A program made the position numbers and the translations under genes. The notes under the pieces were generated by a model. It was given only the letters and a program-made list of their open reading frames with translations, did not search any database and was not told the origin of the DNA. 64,000 nucleotides of DNA from Bacteroides propionicigenes (lineage in GTDB: Bacteria > Bacteroidota > Bacteroidia > Bacteroidales > Bacteroidaceae): the NCBI RefSeq assembly GCF_018390535.1, contig NZ_JAHBBW010000016.1, forward strand, positions 19,896-83,895, written 5' to 3'. Positions 27,169-36,226 of the stretch are shown in pieces. The first letter of the stretch is position 1, and each line of letters opens with the position of its first letter.

Positions 27169-28506
27169 ATGAATATCGAACGTATCATGTCCTCTTTGGA
27201 GGCAAAGCATCCCGGCGAGTCTGAATACCTTCAAGCCGTAAAGGAAGTACTTCTTTCTATCGAAGATATCTACAATCAGCATCCAGAGTTCGAAAAGGCT
27301 AAGATTATAGAACGGTTGGTTGAACCTGACCGTATTTTTACTTTCCGTGTTACGTGGGTGGATGATAAGGGTGAGGTGCAAACCAATCTCGGTTATCGTG
27401 TACAGTTCAACAACGCCATTGGCCCGTACAAAGGCGGTATCCGTTTCCACGCTTCCGTGAACCTCTCTATCTTGAAGTTCTTGGGATTTGAACAAACTTT
27501 CAAGAATGCTTTGACTACTCTGCCTATGGGTGGCGGTAAAGGTGGTTCGGATTTCTCTCCGCGTGGCAAGAGTGATGCGGAAGTGATGCGTTTCTGCCAG
27601 GCTTTCATGCTGGAGTTATGGCGTCATCTTGGCCCGGATATGGATGTGCCTGCCGGTGATATTGGCGTAGGCGGTCGTGAAGTGGGCTATATGTTCGGTA
27701 TGTATAAGAAGCTGACGCGTGAGTTCACGGGAACATTCACAGGTAAAGGTCTGGAATTCGGCGGTTCACTGATACGTCCTGAAGCAACAGGATTCGGCGG
27801 ATTGTATTTCGTACATCAGATGTTGGAAACCAAAGGCATTGATATTAAGGGTAAGACAGTTGCCATCTCCGGTTTCGGAAATGTGGCTTGGGGTGCAGCT
27901 ACCAAAGCTACTCAGCTGGGTGCGAAAGTTGTCACTATCTCCGGTCCCGACGGCTATATTTACGACCCGAACGGTATCAGTGGTGAAAAGATAGATTATA
28001 TGTTGGAACTTCGTGCATCGGGCAATGATATTGTAGCTCCGTATGCTGACGAATTCCCCGGCTCTACTTTCGTTCCCGGCAAACGCCCATGGGAAGTGAA
28101 AGCTGATATTGCTTTGCCTTGCGCAACGCAGAATGAGCTGAATGGTGAAGATGCACAGCACTTAATTCATAATAAAGTGACTTGTGTAGGCGAAATCTCC
28201 AATATGGGATGTACTCCCGAAGCTATCGACCTCTTTATCGAGAACAAGATTATGTATGCACCGGGTAAAGCTGTGAATGCAGGCGGTGTGGCTACCAGTG
28301 GTCTGGAAATGTCACAGAATGCCATGCACCTTAGCTGGAGCGCTGCCGAAGTGGATGAAAAACTTCATGCCATTATGCACGGTATCCATGCCCAGTGTGT
28401 GAAATATGGAACTGAACCTGACGGCTACATTAACTACGTGAAAGGCGCCAATATTGCCGGCTTCATGAAAGTAGCCCATGCCATGATGGGCCAGGGAATT
28501 ATCTAA
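27169..28506 (+). CDS. Glutamate dehydrogenase (NAD-type fingerprint)
   Basis: Hexameric glutamate dehydrogenase, interconverting glutamate with 2-oxoglutarate and ammonium. The catalytic PMGGGKGGSDF and PAGDIGVGGRE segments are intact. The nucleotide-binding loop reads SGFGNVAWGAATKA and the next strand ends SGPDGYIYDP. The P-D pair at that place is that of the NAD-dependent Clostridium symbiosum enzyme, whereas the second copy in this window (44048..45385) has SDSDGYI as in NADP enzymes. The two are the same length (445 residues) and largely alike elsewhere. I infer NAD or dual cofactor use and a role mainly in glutamate breakdown. Confidence 0.93.
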   Translation: MNIERIMSSLEAKHPGESEYLQAVKEVLLSIEDIYNQHPEFEKAKIIERLVEPDRIFTFRVTWVDDKGEVQTNLGYRVQFNNAIGPYKGGIRFHASVNLSILKFLGFEQTFKNALTTLPMGGGKGGSDFSPRGKSDAEVMRFCQAFMLELWRHLGPDMDVPAGDIGVGGREVGYMFGMYKKLTREFTGTFTGKGLEFGGSLIRPEATGFGGLYFVHQMLETKGIDIKGKTVAISGFGNVAWGAATKATQLGAKVVTISGPDGYIYDPNGISGEKIDYMLELRASGNDIVAPYADEFPGSTFVPGKRPWEVKADIALPCATQNELNGEDAQHLIHNKVTCVGEISNMGCTPEAIDLFIENKIMYAPGKAVNAGGVATSGLEMSQNAMHLSWSAAEVDEKLHAIMHGIHAQCVKYGTEPDGYINYVKGANIAGFMKVAHAMMGQGII

Positions 28507-28545
28507 AGAAAAACTTTGTTTAGTTGTATTTGTATTTGTGGTTTG

Positions 28546-28590
28546 TGCTGCCCCGGCCTGCGAAGGTGTGGGCAGCATTATTTTTTTTAT
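28546..28590 (+). terminator. Terminator after glutamate dehydrogenase
   Basis: TGCTGCCC (28546..28553) pairs with GGGCAGCA (28570..28577), followed by TTATTTTTTTT. It runs directly into the -7 box of the next gene. Confidence 0.7.
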
Positions 28591-28598
28591 TACCTTTG
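28591..28598 (+). promoter_or_regulatory. -7 box of the M24 peptidase gene
   Basis: TACCTTTG 28 bases before the ATG at 28626. It lies downstream of an earlier possible ATG at 28524, ruling that start out. Confidence 0.6.
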
Positions 28599-28625
28599 CA
28601 TCTCGAAATTATAAATAACAAAGAG

Positions 28626-29789
28626 ATGTTACAACCGGAGTTGAAATTAAGACGTGATAAGATACGTGCTCTCATGGCACAGCAAGGCATTGATGCGGCT
28701 CTTATCACTTGTAATGTAAATTTAATCTATACGTACGGACGTGTTGTCAGCGGATATTTATATTTGCCGCTGAATGCCCCTGCACGTTTGTTCATAAAAC
28801 GTCCTAATGACATTGAGGGCGAACATATCCACCCTATCCGTAAGCCGGAACAGATTATTGAGTTGTTGAAAGAATGCGGTCTGCCTTTGCCGACCAAGCT
28901 GATGTTGGAGGGTGACGAACTTCCTTTCAGAGAGTATAACCGCTTGGCTGCCTGCTTTCCTGAAACGGAGGTTGTACCTTGCGGTACTGCATTGATTCGT
29001 CAGGCACGAAGCATAAAGACTCCGATAGAAATTGAAATGTTCCGTCGTTCCGGAACTGCCCACACAAAGGCGTACGAACAGATTCCTTCGGTTTATCAGC
29101 CGGGAATGACTGATTGCCAACTTTCTATCGAGATAGAACGGTTGATGCGTCTGGAAGGTTGTCTGGGCATTTTCCGGGTATTCGGGCAAAGCATGGAAAT
29201 CTTTATGGGAAGCCTTTTGGCAGGTGATAATGCGGCAGTACCTTCCCCGTACGATTTTGCATTGGGTGGTAAAGGTATCGACCCGTCATTGCCCGGTGGA
29301 GTAAGCGGCACTCTCTTGCAAGAGGGACAATGCTTTATGGTAGATATGGGCGGAAACTTCTATGGCTACATGGGTGATATGAGCCGTGTGTTTTCCATCG
29401 GTAAGTTGCCGGAACAAGCATATGCCGCACATCAGACGTGTTTGGAGGTGCAAGAGGCTGTTGCCGCAATGGCAAAACCGGGTACCGTGTGTGAAGATAT
29501 GTACAACAAGGCTGTTGAGATAGTAACTAAAGCCGGTTTTGCGGACTATTTTATGGGAGTGGAGCAAAAGGCAAAGTTCATAGGTCATGGTATCGGGCTG
29601 GAGATAAACGAAATGCCGGTATTGGCTCCCCGCATGAAGCAGGAGTTGGAGCCGGGTATGGTATTTGCTTTGGAACCCAAGATTGTCTTGCCGGGCATCG
29701 GTCCTGTCGGAATTGAAAACTCTTGGGTCGTAACAACGGATGGTTTGGAAAAACTGACGTTGTGCAAAGAGGAGATTGTGGAACTGTGA
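28626..29789 (+). CDS. M24 family Xaa-Pro aminopeptidase
   Basis: Cytoplasmic metallopeptidase of the creatinase/aminopeptidase P fold, about 387 residues from the chosen start MLQPELKLRR. A longer frame begins at 28524, but that crosses the terminator and promoter at 28546..28598. The dinuclear metal ligands can be followed: D in FMVDMGGNF, D in MGDMSRVF, H in GHGIGLEINE, E in FALEPKIV and E in VGIENSWVV. It probably removes N-terminal residues preceding proline from peptides, consistent with peptide-based nutrition. It is monocistronic: convergent with the unknown small gene at 29800. Confidence 0.9.
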   Translation: MLQPELKLRRDKIRALMAQQGIDAALITCNVNLIYTYGRVVSGYLYLPLNAPARLFIKRPNDIEGEHIHPIRKPEQIIELLKECGLPLPTKLMLEGDELPFREYNRLAACFPETEVVPCGTALIRQARSIKTPIEIEMFRRSGTAHTKAYEQIPSVYQPGMTDCQLSIEIERLMRLEGCLGIFRVFGQSMEIFMGSLLAGDNAAVPSPYDFALGGKGIDPSLPGGVSGTLLQEGQCFMVDMGGNFYGYMGDMSRVFSIGKLPEQAYAAHQTCLEVQEAVAAMAKPGTVCEDMYNKAVEIVTKAGFADYFMGVEQKAKFIGHGIGLEINEMPVLAPRMKQELEPGMVFALEPKIVLPGIGPVGIENSWVVTTDGLEKLTLCKEEIVEL

Positions 29790-29799
29790 TAGATATTAG

Positions 29800-29925
29800 T
29801 CACTTCACCCTTCTATTCAATTGGTTATTAGCCTTGGACGGTTTCGATTTTCCGATTCTCTTTCCTGTCGGTTTGGCTTTATTGTTCCGGTTGGGATGTG
29901 ATTGTGCTTTTTTAGTCTCCTTCAT
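29800..29925 (-). CDS. Small lysine-rich protein (41 aa), overlapping upstream gene
   Basis: On the minus strand an ATG at 29925 opens a 41-residue frame beginning MKETKKAQSHPNRNNKAK and ending NRRVK before TGA at 29800. About a third of the residues are Lys or Arg, with no hydrophobic core, so it would be a disordered basic protein (nucleic-acid- or ribosome-binding by analogy only). Its start overlaps the last 14 bases of the upstream gene in another frame, and AAGGAG-like bases just before allow coupled translation. It would be the third gene of a ruvA-led operon. Unproven; the alternative is a fortuitous frame. Confidence 0.5.
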   Translation of the reverse strand: MKETKKAQSHPNRNNKAKPTGKRIGKSKPSKANNQLNRRVK

Positions 29926-30910
29926 AATATTCACATAAATAATAGCGGGCGATAAAGTCCCAATTCTTGTGTAAGATTTCTTTGCCGTCGGGAAAAGGAA
30001 GTTGTACCTCCGGTAATATTCCTTGGCCCATTCCGTATTTTATTAAATCGAATGGGCAAGTTCCCGGACGGCAGAAAAGTTCGTAACCTTTGGCTGCGGC
30101 GCGTTCGGCGTTGTACATAGGATTGTGTGCTTCACGAAAATAGGCAGCTACATCAGGGGCTATCAGCATACCTTTGGCATTGGCGTAGATTACGAACTCT
30201 TTGTTATGCTGTAAGTCGGGCAGCAAAGAAGAAGGGGTGTCTTCCCATTTCAAGACCTCAACAAAGAATTTGCAAAGCTCTTTATAGGTAGTAAAGTATA
30301 ACAGGGGTTTGCCACTACTGTATTCCAGACTGTACTCAACATTCTTGCTCAGTCTTGTTTCCGGAGTAATTTCAGGAAGAGGAGTTGATGGGGTGTCTAA
30401 TAGATTGGTCCCCGTTACCCATGAAGAAGAAGGCGTTTCGTTGATAGGAGCTTCTTCAAAATTCTCATCCATTAGTTTGTATATTTCTTGGGCTAAGGTC
30501 GATAAACCTTTGTCATGCGGATTGTGCAGGGCATATTCGTCCGGTTCATTGAGTGCGGGATGAGATTTTAATGTCCACAGTACGAAAGCTATATCTTCCG
30601 GATTGATTTCATCGGGGATGTAGCTGTCGGATAACTGATAGAAGGGAAGATACGTATTATATAATGAATGGTATGTATCGGAGAATATTTTCCAACCTCC
30701 TGTCCGGGCAATTACATCTTGAAAATACACACAGAGTGAGATTGCAGCATTTTTCTGCGCATTGTCATCCCCCTCGAATAGAGGAGACAGCTTTATTATC
30801 GGCAATATTTTTGCAGCAAAATCAAGATACCATTGGTCGCCGGATAGAATGCGTGTGCGTTTATTGGCTGCTAACCATTGTTTCATGAAAATAGGGGCTG
30901 TTTTCATCAC
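29912..30910 (-). CDS. Conserved hypothetical protein, 332 aa
   Basis: Soluble protein with no signal peptide or membrane segment, rich in Tyr, Phe and Trp. It begins MMKTAPIFMKQWLAANK. Features: a helical N-terminal part with SLCVYFQDVIARTGGW, a Pro/Ser/Thr-rich linker at ~155-180, and a C-terminal part with FCRPGTCPFDLIKYGMGQG. I do not recognise an enzymatic motif; it may belong to a Bacteroidales-only DUF family (DUF3843 came to mind, not verified). It follows ruvA after 34 bases on the same strand, so it is probably co-transcribed with it, which weakly suggests a nucleic-acid or cell-cycle role. Confidence 0.75.
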   Translation of the reverse strand: MMKTAPIFMKQWLAANKRTRILSGDQWYLDFAAKILPIIKLSPLFEGDDNAQKNAAISLCVYFQDVIARTGGWKIFSDTYHSLYNTYLPFYQLSDSYIPDEINPEDIAFVLWTLKSHPALNEPDEYALHNPHDKGLSTLAQEIYKLMDENFEEAPINETPSSSWVTGTNLLDTPSTPLPEITPETRLSKNVEYSLEYSSGKPLLYFTTYKELCKFFVEVLKWEDTPSSLLPDLQHNKEFVIYANAKGMLIAPDVAAYFREAHNPMYNAERAAAKGYELFCRPGTCPFDLIKYGMGQGILPEVQLPFPDGKEILHKNWDFIARYYLCEYYEGD

Positions 30911-30944
30911 TTGTCTGTTTTGTAGGTGATTGATGCTTATGAGG

Positions 30945-31547
30945 TTATAGCCTTTTTAGCGCCAACTTGATAACTTGTTCTACCGGTGCGTCGGCATCTT
31001 CCTTTAAAATGGCCATTACTACTTTTTGCGAGGGAGCTTGTGCAAATCCCAGCATGGTAAGGGCGGCTATGGCCTCTTCCTGTACTTGGGCGTTGGCGGG
31101 GGTAAAAGCCGGACCCGTCATGGCGTCCCCTCCGGCAGCCATTCCCGTGGTTTTTATCTTATCTTTTAAATCAACTATCACACGCTGGGCCGTTTTCAGA
31201 CCTATACCTTTTACTGTTTTCAGTAAATTGGCATTTTCCGTACTGATGACATTTATCAATTCAGAGGGAGATAGGGCTGAAAGAATCATACGTGCCGTAT
31301 TGCCTCCGATGCCCGATACGGAAATCAGTAACAGGAACAATTCGCGCTCTTGCTTGTCGACAAATCCATATAAGACATACGCATCTTCGCGGATGGCCTC
31401 GTAGATGTACAGTTTGCAGTTCTTTTTCCCTTGTATGGCGGCGTATGTGTTTAAGGAGATATTTATGGCATATCCCAAGCCGTTGCAATCTATAATGGCG
31501 CTTGCCGGGCTTAGTTCGGCAAGTTCACCTTTAATGTATTCTATCAT
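30945..31547 (-). CDS. ruvA: Holliday junction branch migration protein RuvA
   Basis: DNA-binding subunit of the RuvAB branch-migration motor. The N-terminal OB-fold (MIEYIKGELAELSPA..VIDCNGLGYAINIS) and the tandem helix-hairpin-helix segments (LLISVSGIGGNTA, LKTVKGIGLKTAQRVIVDLKDK) are typical, followed by the C-terminal RuvB-contact domain (EEAIAALTMLGF). 200 residues is normal. ruvB and ruvC are not nearby. Confidence 0.96.
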   Translation of the reverse strand: MIEYIKGELAELSPASAIIDCNGLGYAINISLNTYAAIQGKKNCKLYIYEAIREDAYVLYGFVDKQERELFLLLISVSGIGGNTARMILSALSPSELINVISTENANLLKTVKGIGLKTAQRVIVDLKDKIKTTGMAAGGDAMTGPAFTPANAQVQEEAIAALTMLGFAQAPSQKVVMAILKEDADAPVEQVIKLALKRL

Positions 31548-31665
31548 ATCACATTACTCTTTCTTTTCTGCGAATGTAGGAATTATTATCGACTTTTACT
31601 CTCTAAAAAAAGAAAAACTCTGTGAAACTTGGGGACTTCTGTACTAAGATATAAATGAAAATGAT

Positions 31666-31673
31666 TACTTTTG
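31666..31673 (+). promoter_or_regulatory. -7 box of the diaminopimelate dehydrogenase gene
   Basis: TACTTTTG followed by CGC. It overlaps the TTG at 31671 that would give the longest frame, so that start can be excluded. Confidence 0.55.
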
Positions 31674-31715
31674 CGCTCAGAAAATAGAAAGATGATAACT
31701 AAAACCGATAAAAAG

Positions 31716-32615
31716 ATGAAAAAAGTAAGAGCTGCCATCGTGGGTTATGGCAATATCGGACATTTTGTACTTGAAGCATTACAAGCGGCTCCTGATTTTG
31801 AAATTGCCGGAGTGGTACGTCGTGCAGGAGCAGAGAACCGTCCTGCGGAATTGAGTGAATATTCCGTAGTGAAAGATATTAAAGAGTTGAAGGATGTAGA
31901 TGTTGCAATTCTTTGTACTCCTACTCGCAGTGTCGAGAAATATGCTAAAGAAATATTGGCATTGGGTATTCATACGGTAGATAGTTTCGACATCCATACC
32001 GGTATTCCGGCATTGCGTCGTACTTTGGATGCTGAGGCAAAAGCCCATAACACAGTGTCTATTATTTCTGCCGGTTGGGATCCGGGAAGCGATTCTGTTG
32101 TACGCACCTTGCTGGAAGCCATTGCTCCGAAAGGTATTACTTATACCAACTTCGGTCCGGGTATGAGTATGGGACATACGGTAGCGGTGAAAGCCGTTGA
32201 AGGTGTAAAAGCGGCTCTTTCAATGACCATTCCTACCGGAACGGGCATACATCGCCGTATGGTTTACATCGAACTGAAGGATGGTTATGAATTTGAGAAA
32301 GTAGCAGCAGCTATCAAGGCAGATCCGTACTTCGTGAATGATGAAACGCACGTGAAGCTCGTTCCCAGTGTAGATGCGCTGTTAGATATGGGTCACGGTG
32401 TAAACCTGACGCGTAAGGGTGTTTCAGGAAAAACTCAGAACCAGTTGTTCGAATTCAATATGCGTATCAATAATCCTGCGCTTACTGCGCAAGTGCTGGT
32501 GTGTGTGGCTCGTGCTGCAATGCGTCAACAACCGGGTTGCTATACAATGGTTGAGATTCCGGTAATTGATTTGCTGCCGGGCGACCGCGAAGAGTGGATT
32601 GCACATTTGGTATAA
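31716..32615 (+). CDS. ddh: meso-Diaminopimelate D-dehydrogenase
   Basis: NADPH-dependent reductive amination of tetrahydrodipicolinate to meso-diaminopimelate in one step, for lysine and peptidoglycan. Rossmann motif VGYGNIG at the N-terminus; LCTPTRSVEKYA, HTVDSFDIH, SAGWDPGSDSVVR and GPGMSMGHTVAVKA are family hallmarks. From MKKVRAAIVG (31716) the protein is 299 residues; ATG 31692 is the alternative. It is convergent with rseP, separated by a double hairpin. Confidence 0.93.
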   Translation: MKKVRAAIVGYGNIGHFVLEALQAAPDFEIAGVVRRAGAENRPAELSEYSVVKDIKELKDVDVAILCTPTRSVEKYAKEILALGIHTVDSFDIHTGIPALRRTLDAEAKAHNTVSIISAGWDPGSDSVVRTLLEAIAPKGITYTNFGPGMSMGHTVAVKAVEGVKAALSMTIPTGTGIHRRMVYIELKDGYEFEKVAAAIKADPYFVNDETHVKLVPSVDALLDMGHGVNLTRKGVSGKTQNQLFEFNMRINNPALTAQVLVCVARAAMRQQPGCYTMVEIPVIDLLPGDREEWIAHLV

Positions 32616-32620
32616 GAGCA

Positions 32621-32712
32621 TAAAAAAACAGATGATGTGTTTACGTGAAATGCATCATCTGTTAATCTTGTACACATCATCTGTTTCATTGAAGCAGATG
32701 ATGTGTTTTTTT
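32621..32712. terminator. Double-hairpin bidirectional terminator
   Basis: Four copies of CAGATGATG in alternating orientation make two successive hairpins: 32627..32637 with 32653..32663, and 32672..32683 with 32695..32706. A-run on the left and T-run on the right let it serve both ddh and rseP. Confidence 0.75.
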
Positions 32713-32723
32713 ATATCCTGTCG

Positions 32724-34064
32724 TCAGAAGAGGAATCGGAGTATATCGTTAAAGTTTGCCCAAATAAGCAAGCCGAACAGTAAGAACATACCTGCCATTT
32801 GCGCACGTTCCATAAACTTGTCGCTGGGCTTGCGGCGTGCCACAATCTCGTAAATAAGGAACAAGACGTGTCCGCCGTCCAATGCCGGAATAGGCAGGAT
32901 GTTCATGAAAGCGAGGATGATGGAGAGGAATGCCGTCATGTACCAGAACTGATGCCAGTCCCATGTTGCAGGGAATATGCTGCCGATTGTTCCGAAACCG
33001 CCGAGCTGTTTGGCGCCCTCTTTGGAGAAGAGATATTTCATCTGGCTGACGTATCCTTTCAGCGTATTTACCCCCAAAGTTACTCCGGCGGGAATCGATG
33101 CGAAGAAACTATATTCTTTCTTGACAAAAGGCAACAACTTGTCGGTCTGTAACAATGCGGCAACACCGATTTGGTGTAAAGAATCTGTAGCCAGTGTTAC
33201 GGTGTCTGCCACCCCGGCTCTTACATAGGTCAGGGTGAGAAGGCGGCTGGTACTGTCGTTAGCTGTCTTCTGACGGTTTTGCATTTCTTCTTGGAAGTCG
33301 AAATAGGCAATGTCGTGTCCGTTCAGTTGGGTGATGCTGTCGCCCGGTTGCAGTCCGGCAAGTGCGGCGGGACGGCCGGGTATAATGCTGTCAACAACAA
33401 ACGGGTAACGGAATGATGCAAAGCGGACACTGTCGGCAAGCAGACGTTCCATCATGTCTTCGGGGATATATACGGAAGCCTCCTGTCCGTTACGCAATAC
33501 GGTAACTTGGCGCGCATCGACAATGTTTGTCAACATATCGCCTCCATAGCGTTCAAGGGGTACGCCGTCGGCAGATATCAATATGTCACCGTCGCGAAAA
33601 CCGATTGCTTTGGCTGTTTCGTTGAAGTCCATACCCAACGGCGCTTTCTGCAAAGGTACATATTCATCTCCCCAAGCAAAAAGTATCATGGAATAGATGA
33701 ACAATGCCAGCAAGAAGTTGAACAATACGCCGCCTACCATGATTAATAAGCGTTGCCATGCCGGTTTGGCGCGGAACTCCCACGGTTGCACAGGTTGTTT
33801 CATTTGTTCGGTATCCATAGATTCGTCTATCATACCCGCAATCTTAACATATCCGCCTAAGGGTAACCAACCGATACCATATTCTGTTTCACTGTTTTTA
33901 GGCTTAAATTTGAATAGCGTGAATCCGAAGTCAAAGAATAAACAAAACTTTTCCACTCGTGTCTTGAATAAGCGAGCAAAGAGAAAGTGCCCTCCTTCGT
34001 GGACTATGATGAGCAATGAAAGGCTCATTATAAGTTGTAGGGCACGGATTAAAAATGTTTCCAT
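32724..34064 (-). CDS. rseP: RIP metalloprotease RseP (site-2 protease)
   Basis: Intramembrane zinc protease that releases membrane-anchored regulators such as anti-sigma factors. The HEGGH active site is at residues 22-26 in the first membrane helix, and the second zinc-ligand motif NILPIPALDGGH is near residue 400. A PDZ domain lies between (GRPAALAGLQPGDSITQLNG). 446 residues is normal. Last gene of the tsaB-to-rseP operon; dxr-rseP adjacency is common in many bacteria. Confidence 0.95.
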   Translation of the reverse strand: METFLIRALQLIMSLSLLIIVHEGGHFLFARLFKTRVEKFCLFFDFGFTLFKFKPKNSETEYGIGWLPLGGYVKIAGMIDESMDTEQMKQPVQPWEFRAKPAWQRLLIMVGGVLFNFLLALFIYSMILFAWGDEYVPLQKAPLGMDFNETAKAIGFRDGDILISADGVPLERYGGDMLTNIVDARQVTVLRNGQEASVYIPEDMMERLLADSVRFASFRYPFVVDSIIPGRPAALAGLQPGDSITQLNGHDIAYFDFQEEMQNRQKTANDSTSRLLTLTYVRAGVADTVTLATDSLHQIGVAALLQTDKLLPFVKKEYSFFASIPAGVTLGVNTLKGYVSQMKYLFSKEGAKQLGGFGTIGSIFPATWDWHQFWYMTAFLSIILAFMNILPIPALDGGHVLFLIYEIVARRKPSDKFMERAQMAGMFLLFGLLIWANFNDILRFLF

Positions 34065-34093
34065 CTAATTATTTACTATTTTATGATTTACAA

Positions 34094-34121
34094 TTTACTG
34101 TTTACTGTTTACTGTTTACTG
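34094..34121. repeat. Four tandem TTTACTG copies
   Basis: Exact 7-base unit repeated four times in the 83-base gap between dxr and rseP. Its copy number may vary between strains. A weak candidate for a spacing effect on rseP expression. Confidence 0.8.
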
Positions 34122-34147
34122 TTTGATTTTTAACTGTCAATATCTGA

Positions 34148-35296
34148 TTATATCAGCTCTTCCGCTATCCGTCTGGCTTCCGCATCAGTTGCTACATAGT
34201 CCTCGTAAGTAGGCTTCTGTATGAAAGACACGCGTGCCATTGTCTTTTCAATGACATCGCTCATGCCGAGGAAGGAGATTTCATCCCGTAAGAAAGCGGC
34301 TACCACCACCTCATTGGCTGCATTGACGATACATGGCATATTGCCTGCGCGGTGTAAGGCCTCGTATGCCAGCGCCAGATTGCGGAAACGTTTCGTATCC
34401 GGCTGTTCGAATGTCAGGTCTGTACACAGTTTGAAGTCCAGCCGCGGGAAGGATGCTTTCAGGCGTTCCGGATAGGAGAATGCGTATTGAATGGGCAGTC
34501 GCATATCCGGCATTCCCAACTGTGCTTTCACCGCCCCGTCTTCGAATTGTACCATCGAATGAATAACGGACTGCGGGTGTACCACCACTTCTATTTGGTC
34601 GGGACGCACGCCGAACAGCCATTTTGCTTCAATCACCTCAAAACCCTTGTTCATCATGGAAGCGGAGTCTATGGTGATTTTGGCTCCCATATCCCAATTG
34701 GGGTGTTTCAAAGCCTGTGCTTTGGTTACGGTGGCGAGTTGTTCTATTGTACAGGTACGGAACGGACCGCCGGAAGCTGTCAGTATTACTTTCTCAATAG
34801 GGTTGCCTACCTCTCCGGCCAAACACTGGAATACAGCGGAGTGTTCGGAGTCTACCGGAAGGATGGGAGTGCCGCTGAAACGTGCCAAGTCATTAATGAG
34901 TTCACCGGCTACGACCAATGTTTCCTTGTTGGCAAGGGCTATTACTTTGCGTGCACGAATGGCGTTCATAGTCGGCTTCAGCCCGGCATAGCCCACCATA
35001 GCGGTCAGTACAAGGTCAATAGGCGTTTCCGCTACAATCTGGCATAATGCTTCTTCTCCGGCATACACTTTAATAGGCAGGTCGGCAAGTGCGTCTTTCA
35101 GTTGTTGGTATTTTGTTTCGTTTGCTATTACCACTGCTTCAGGCTTGAACTTGCGGGCCTGGGCAATCAGATCATCTACCCGGTTGTTGGCTGTCAGCAC
35201 ATAGGCCTCGTATTGGTCAGGATGCTCCTCTATGACCTGCAATGCCTGTGTACCGATAGAACCGGTAGAGCCAAGTATGGCAATTTGTTTCTTCAT
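34148..35296 (-). CDS. dxr: 1-deoxy-D-xylulose 5-phosphate reductoisomerase
   Basis: Second step of the MEP isoprenoid pathway, NADPH-dependent. N-terminal nucleotide-binding motif ILGSTGSIGTQAL. LANKETLVVAG, LPVDSEHSA, TASGGPFR, HPNWDMGAKITIDSASMMNKG and VHPQSVIHSMV are the substrate and metal sites (DSEHSA aspartate and glutamate). 382 residues is normal. This enzyme is the target of fosmidomycin. Confidence 0.97.
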   Translation of the reverse strand: MKKQIAILGSTGSIGTQALQVIEEHPDQYEAYVLTANNRVDDLIAQARKFKPEAVVIANETKYQQLKDALADLPIKVYAGEEALCQIVAETPIDLVLTAMVGYAGLKPTMNAIRARKVIALANKETLVVAGELINDLARFSGTPILPVDSEHSAVFQCLAGEVGNPIEKVILTASGGPFRTCTIEQLATVTKAQALKHPNWDMGAKITIDSASMMNKGFEVIEAKWLFGVRPDQIEVVVHPQSVIHSMVQFEDGAVKAQLGMPDMRLPIQYAFSYPERLKASFPRLDFKLCTDLTFEQPDTKRFRNLALAYEALHRAGNMPCIVNAANEVVVAAFLRDEISFLGMSDVIEKTMARVSFIQKPTYEDYVATDAEARRIAEELI

Positions 35297-35365
35297 CAGC
35301 TTTATAGTTTATGATTTCAGATTTTTATATCTTATATTTCATGCTTTACACCTCATATTTCATCC

Positions 35366-36226
35366 TCAAAATACGATATAAAGTTCCGGATTCACCGCCC
35401 TTCCCTTGTGCCACAATTCAAAGTGCAAATGCGGGCCAGTAGTCAGTTGTCCGGTGTTTCCTACTAACGCAATGGCTTCTCCGCCTTTTACGATGTCTCC
35501 CTCTCGTTTCAACAGAGAGCCGCAATGCTTGTAGACGGACACAAAATCTTGGTTGTGCTGTACTTCTATCAAATAGCCGGTTTCGGCAGTGTAAGTACTT
35601 AGAATGACTGTCCCGTCCAGAGTTGCCAATACACTCTCTCCCGGATTGGCGGCTATGTCTGTACCGAAGTGCTTCTTCTCTGCATTAAAAGGAGAAGAAA
35701 TCATGCCGCGGGTGGGACGGTAGAATATCAATCCGTCTACTTCGGGGCGTGAGGTGATGCTTGTCAGGTTGTATTTTTCGGTTTCCTCGTATTGTTTGCG
35801 GAATTCGGCTTCGCGTTGCGTACGTTCCATGAGTGAATCTTCGCGTACGGTGGTCAGTGAGTCTATGGAATGGATGGTGTCGGCTTTTATCTTACCTTGA
35901 AAAATATCCTGAATGTTCATTATGTACAGGTTTTGCCTGTCCACCAGTTGTTGGAGCGAGTCTACACGCAGGGCATTTTCTACAACCTGTGCGCGAATTT
36001 CACTGTTCATATATCCGGGCAGATAATTGCGCAGCGGGGTAAAAGCTACAATCAGGGAAGCAATCAGAAACAGCACTGTCAGTACGGAAAGCAATACGGA
36101 GATTCCGTTCAGCTTGGACACACGCAACGTGACAATATCCTCAAGGGTATTCTCGTTCGTAACTGTCAGTCTATACTTAAACTTGATATTACTCCAGAAT
36201 GCTTTTCTTCTTTTCTTCTTCTTCAT
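35366..36226 (-). CDS. M23 family metallopeptidase
   Basis: 286 residues with one N-terminal membrane anchor (VLLSVLTVLFLIASLIVAF near 45-65) and a periplasmic domain: a coiled-coil part (~80-150), then a LytM/M23 fold with HFGTDIA (H-x-x-x-D) and GPHLHFELWH (H-x-H) zinc motifs intact. Probably a peptidoglycan endopeptidase for growth or division. Its stop abuts the start of rimM upstream (1-base junction), so the two are translationally close. Confidence 0.92.
   Translation of the reverse strand: MKKKKRRKAFWSNIKFKYRLTVTNENTLEDIVTLRVSKLNGISVLLSVLTVLFLIASLIVAFTPLRNYLPGYMNSEIRAQVVENALRVDSLQQLVDRQNLYIMNIQDIFQGKIKADTIHSIDSLTTVREDSLMERTQREAEFRKQYEETEKYNLTSITSRPEVDGLIFYRPTRGMISSPFNAEKKHFGTDIAANPGESVLATLDGTVILSTYTAETGYLIEVQHNQDFVSVYKHCGSLLKREGDIVKGGEAIALVGNTGQLTTGPHLHFELWHKGRAVNPELYIVF

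Noticed and set aside
28524..28625. Longer N-terminus for the M24 peptidase
   Set aside because: The extension crosses a terminator hairpin and the -7 box, and looks like translated non-coding DNA.
31671..31715. TTG start for diaminopimelate dehydrogenase
   Set aside because: It lies within the -7 promoter box, so it cannot be in the transcript.
34094..34121. CRISPR-like repeat
   Set aside because: The unit is 7 bases with no spacers; it is a simple tandem repeat.
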